DNA from: Ophiothrix spiculata
Taxonomy: Eukaryota; Echinodermata; Ophiuroidea; Amphilepidida; Ophiotrichidae
Assembly: GCA_000969725.1 (NCBI GenBank)
Contig: JXSR01S042766.1
DNA length: 36,387 bases
Reading direction: 5' to 3' (one strand)
Positions 35,674 to 36,387 of this stretch are shown in pieces; position 1 is the stretch's first letter; each line of letters begins with the position of its first letter. The notes beneath the pieces were generated by a model. The model was not told the origin of the DNA, did no database searches, and saw only the letters and a program-made list of their open reading frames with translations. The position numbers and the translations under genes were made by a program.

Positions 35674-36225
35674 TACACTATATGCAGGACTATATGTGAT
35701 AACTACCTTTTTTTATTGGCTTAAATGATAATCATTTAGTGAAATTAGCATAACTTTTGCAACCTAAAAAGAGCAAGATCTAGTTTCAACATGATGAAAA
35801 TTGCATGCAATAACAAACTAATGAATTTTACATTGAAATATATATTGACTGATTGATGGCAAAAATCCTGTTCTTTATATATGTATTCACAAGGACAGTG
35901 TGTTACAACATGGTGACAACACTTAAAGTGATCTTCTTGCCAGTTATTTTAAAAGTCACGATAAAATTATTACGTGTCAACCTTGTATATATGCCACTTA
36001 AATCGAGTGGAAACATCAAGAGTTTCAAATTGAGTCATTGGTGTCTTGAGTCAAGTTTTTTGGGGCAGATGACTCAATTCTCAAAATGTAAAGTAAAGCA
36101 AGTCATTTGTTACAATTCAGACCATATAACATAATGCACTAAATTTAAAGTATTTACACAAAATTGCATTAACAATTTATAAGTTTTCATTCGAAGTTTA
36201 AAATTTGGGTCTGCTGCAGCAATAG
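35674..36225. other. Unannotated AT-rich stretch
   Basis: A 93-codon frame at 35853-36134 (+) has no recognisable motif and AT-driven composition. I do not call it a gene. Confidence 0.5.
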
Positions 36226-36387
36226 ATAAGATAAGATAAGATAATATTTATTGGAATTTCTTGCACTTCAACACATTAAAATACAAATCAAGAACATGAA
36301 AATATTACTTTACATATTCATTGACAAATTAAATACAGAACTAAAAACATTAAACTATAACAAGAAGGCAAGCAATTCAGGATAGGA
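36226..36387 (-). mobile_element. Probable LINE 3' end, continuing past the window
   Basis: On the minus strand the sequence reads GAAGTGCAAGAAATTCCAAT, then AAATATTATC and a (TTATC)n tail (36226-36245). AATAAA followed by a short tandem repeat is how many CR1/L2-type LINEs end. The coding part would lie beyond the right edge. Confidence 0.4.

Overview
The window is eukaryotic, AT-rich DNA. It carries one recognisable protein-coding gene, the 3' part of a ZW10 orthologue (kinetochore and membrane-tethering protein). Its last nine coding exons lie on the + strand from 171 to 20436. Joined, they give about 361 residues plus a stop, roughly the C-terminal 45% of a protein that is about 780 residues long in vertebrates. 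All eight introns are GT-AG, 1.3 to 3.9 kb long, and all phases close. The 5' half of the gene lies upstream of the window. From 20437 to 36387 I find no second gene that I can defend.

The organism is probably a marine invertebrate deuterostome, perhaps an echinoderm. This is inference from the vertebrate-like ZW10 exons, long AT-rich introns, frequent TAGGCCTA-like words and the kinds of miniature transposon present. It is not a firm assignment.

Most of the rest that can be read is short non-autonomous DNA transposons and foldback repeats, recognised from terminal inverted repeats (TIRs) and target-site duplications (TSDs). They include a 1049-bp mariner-type element (TA target), a pogo/Tigger-like MITE (TA), two CTGTAAAAGT elements (TA), two Harbinger-like MITEs (TAA/TTA), hAT-like elements (7 to 8 bp TSD), five to six elements in TTAA targets, a tRNA-derived SINE and probably a LINE 3' end at the right edge. 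At least eight families occur exactly twice in these 36 kb, and several insertions are nested, so relative ages can be ordered.

Layout: 1-170 intron end; 171-20436 ZW10 exons with repeat-filled introns; 20437-36387 apparently intergenic, MITE-rich. Where transposons meet the gene, two points stand out. A TTAA-flanked foldback ends 26 bp before the exon 5 acceptor and probably supplies the branch point. A multi-arm inverted-repeat cluster starts essentially at the exon 7 donor. I found no CRISPR array, operon, tRNA gene or evident new enzyme system. The notable biology is the density and nesting of foldback elements inside a conserved cell-division gene.
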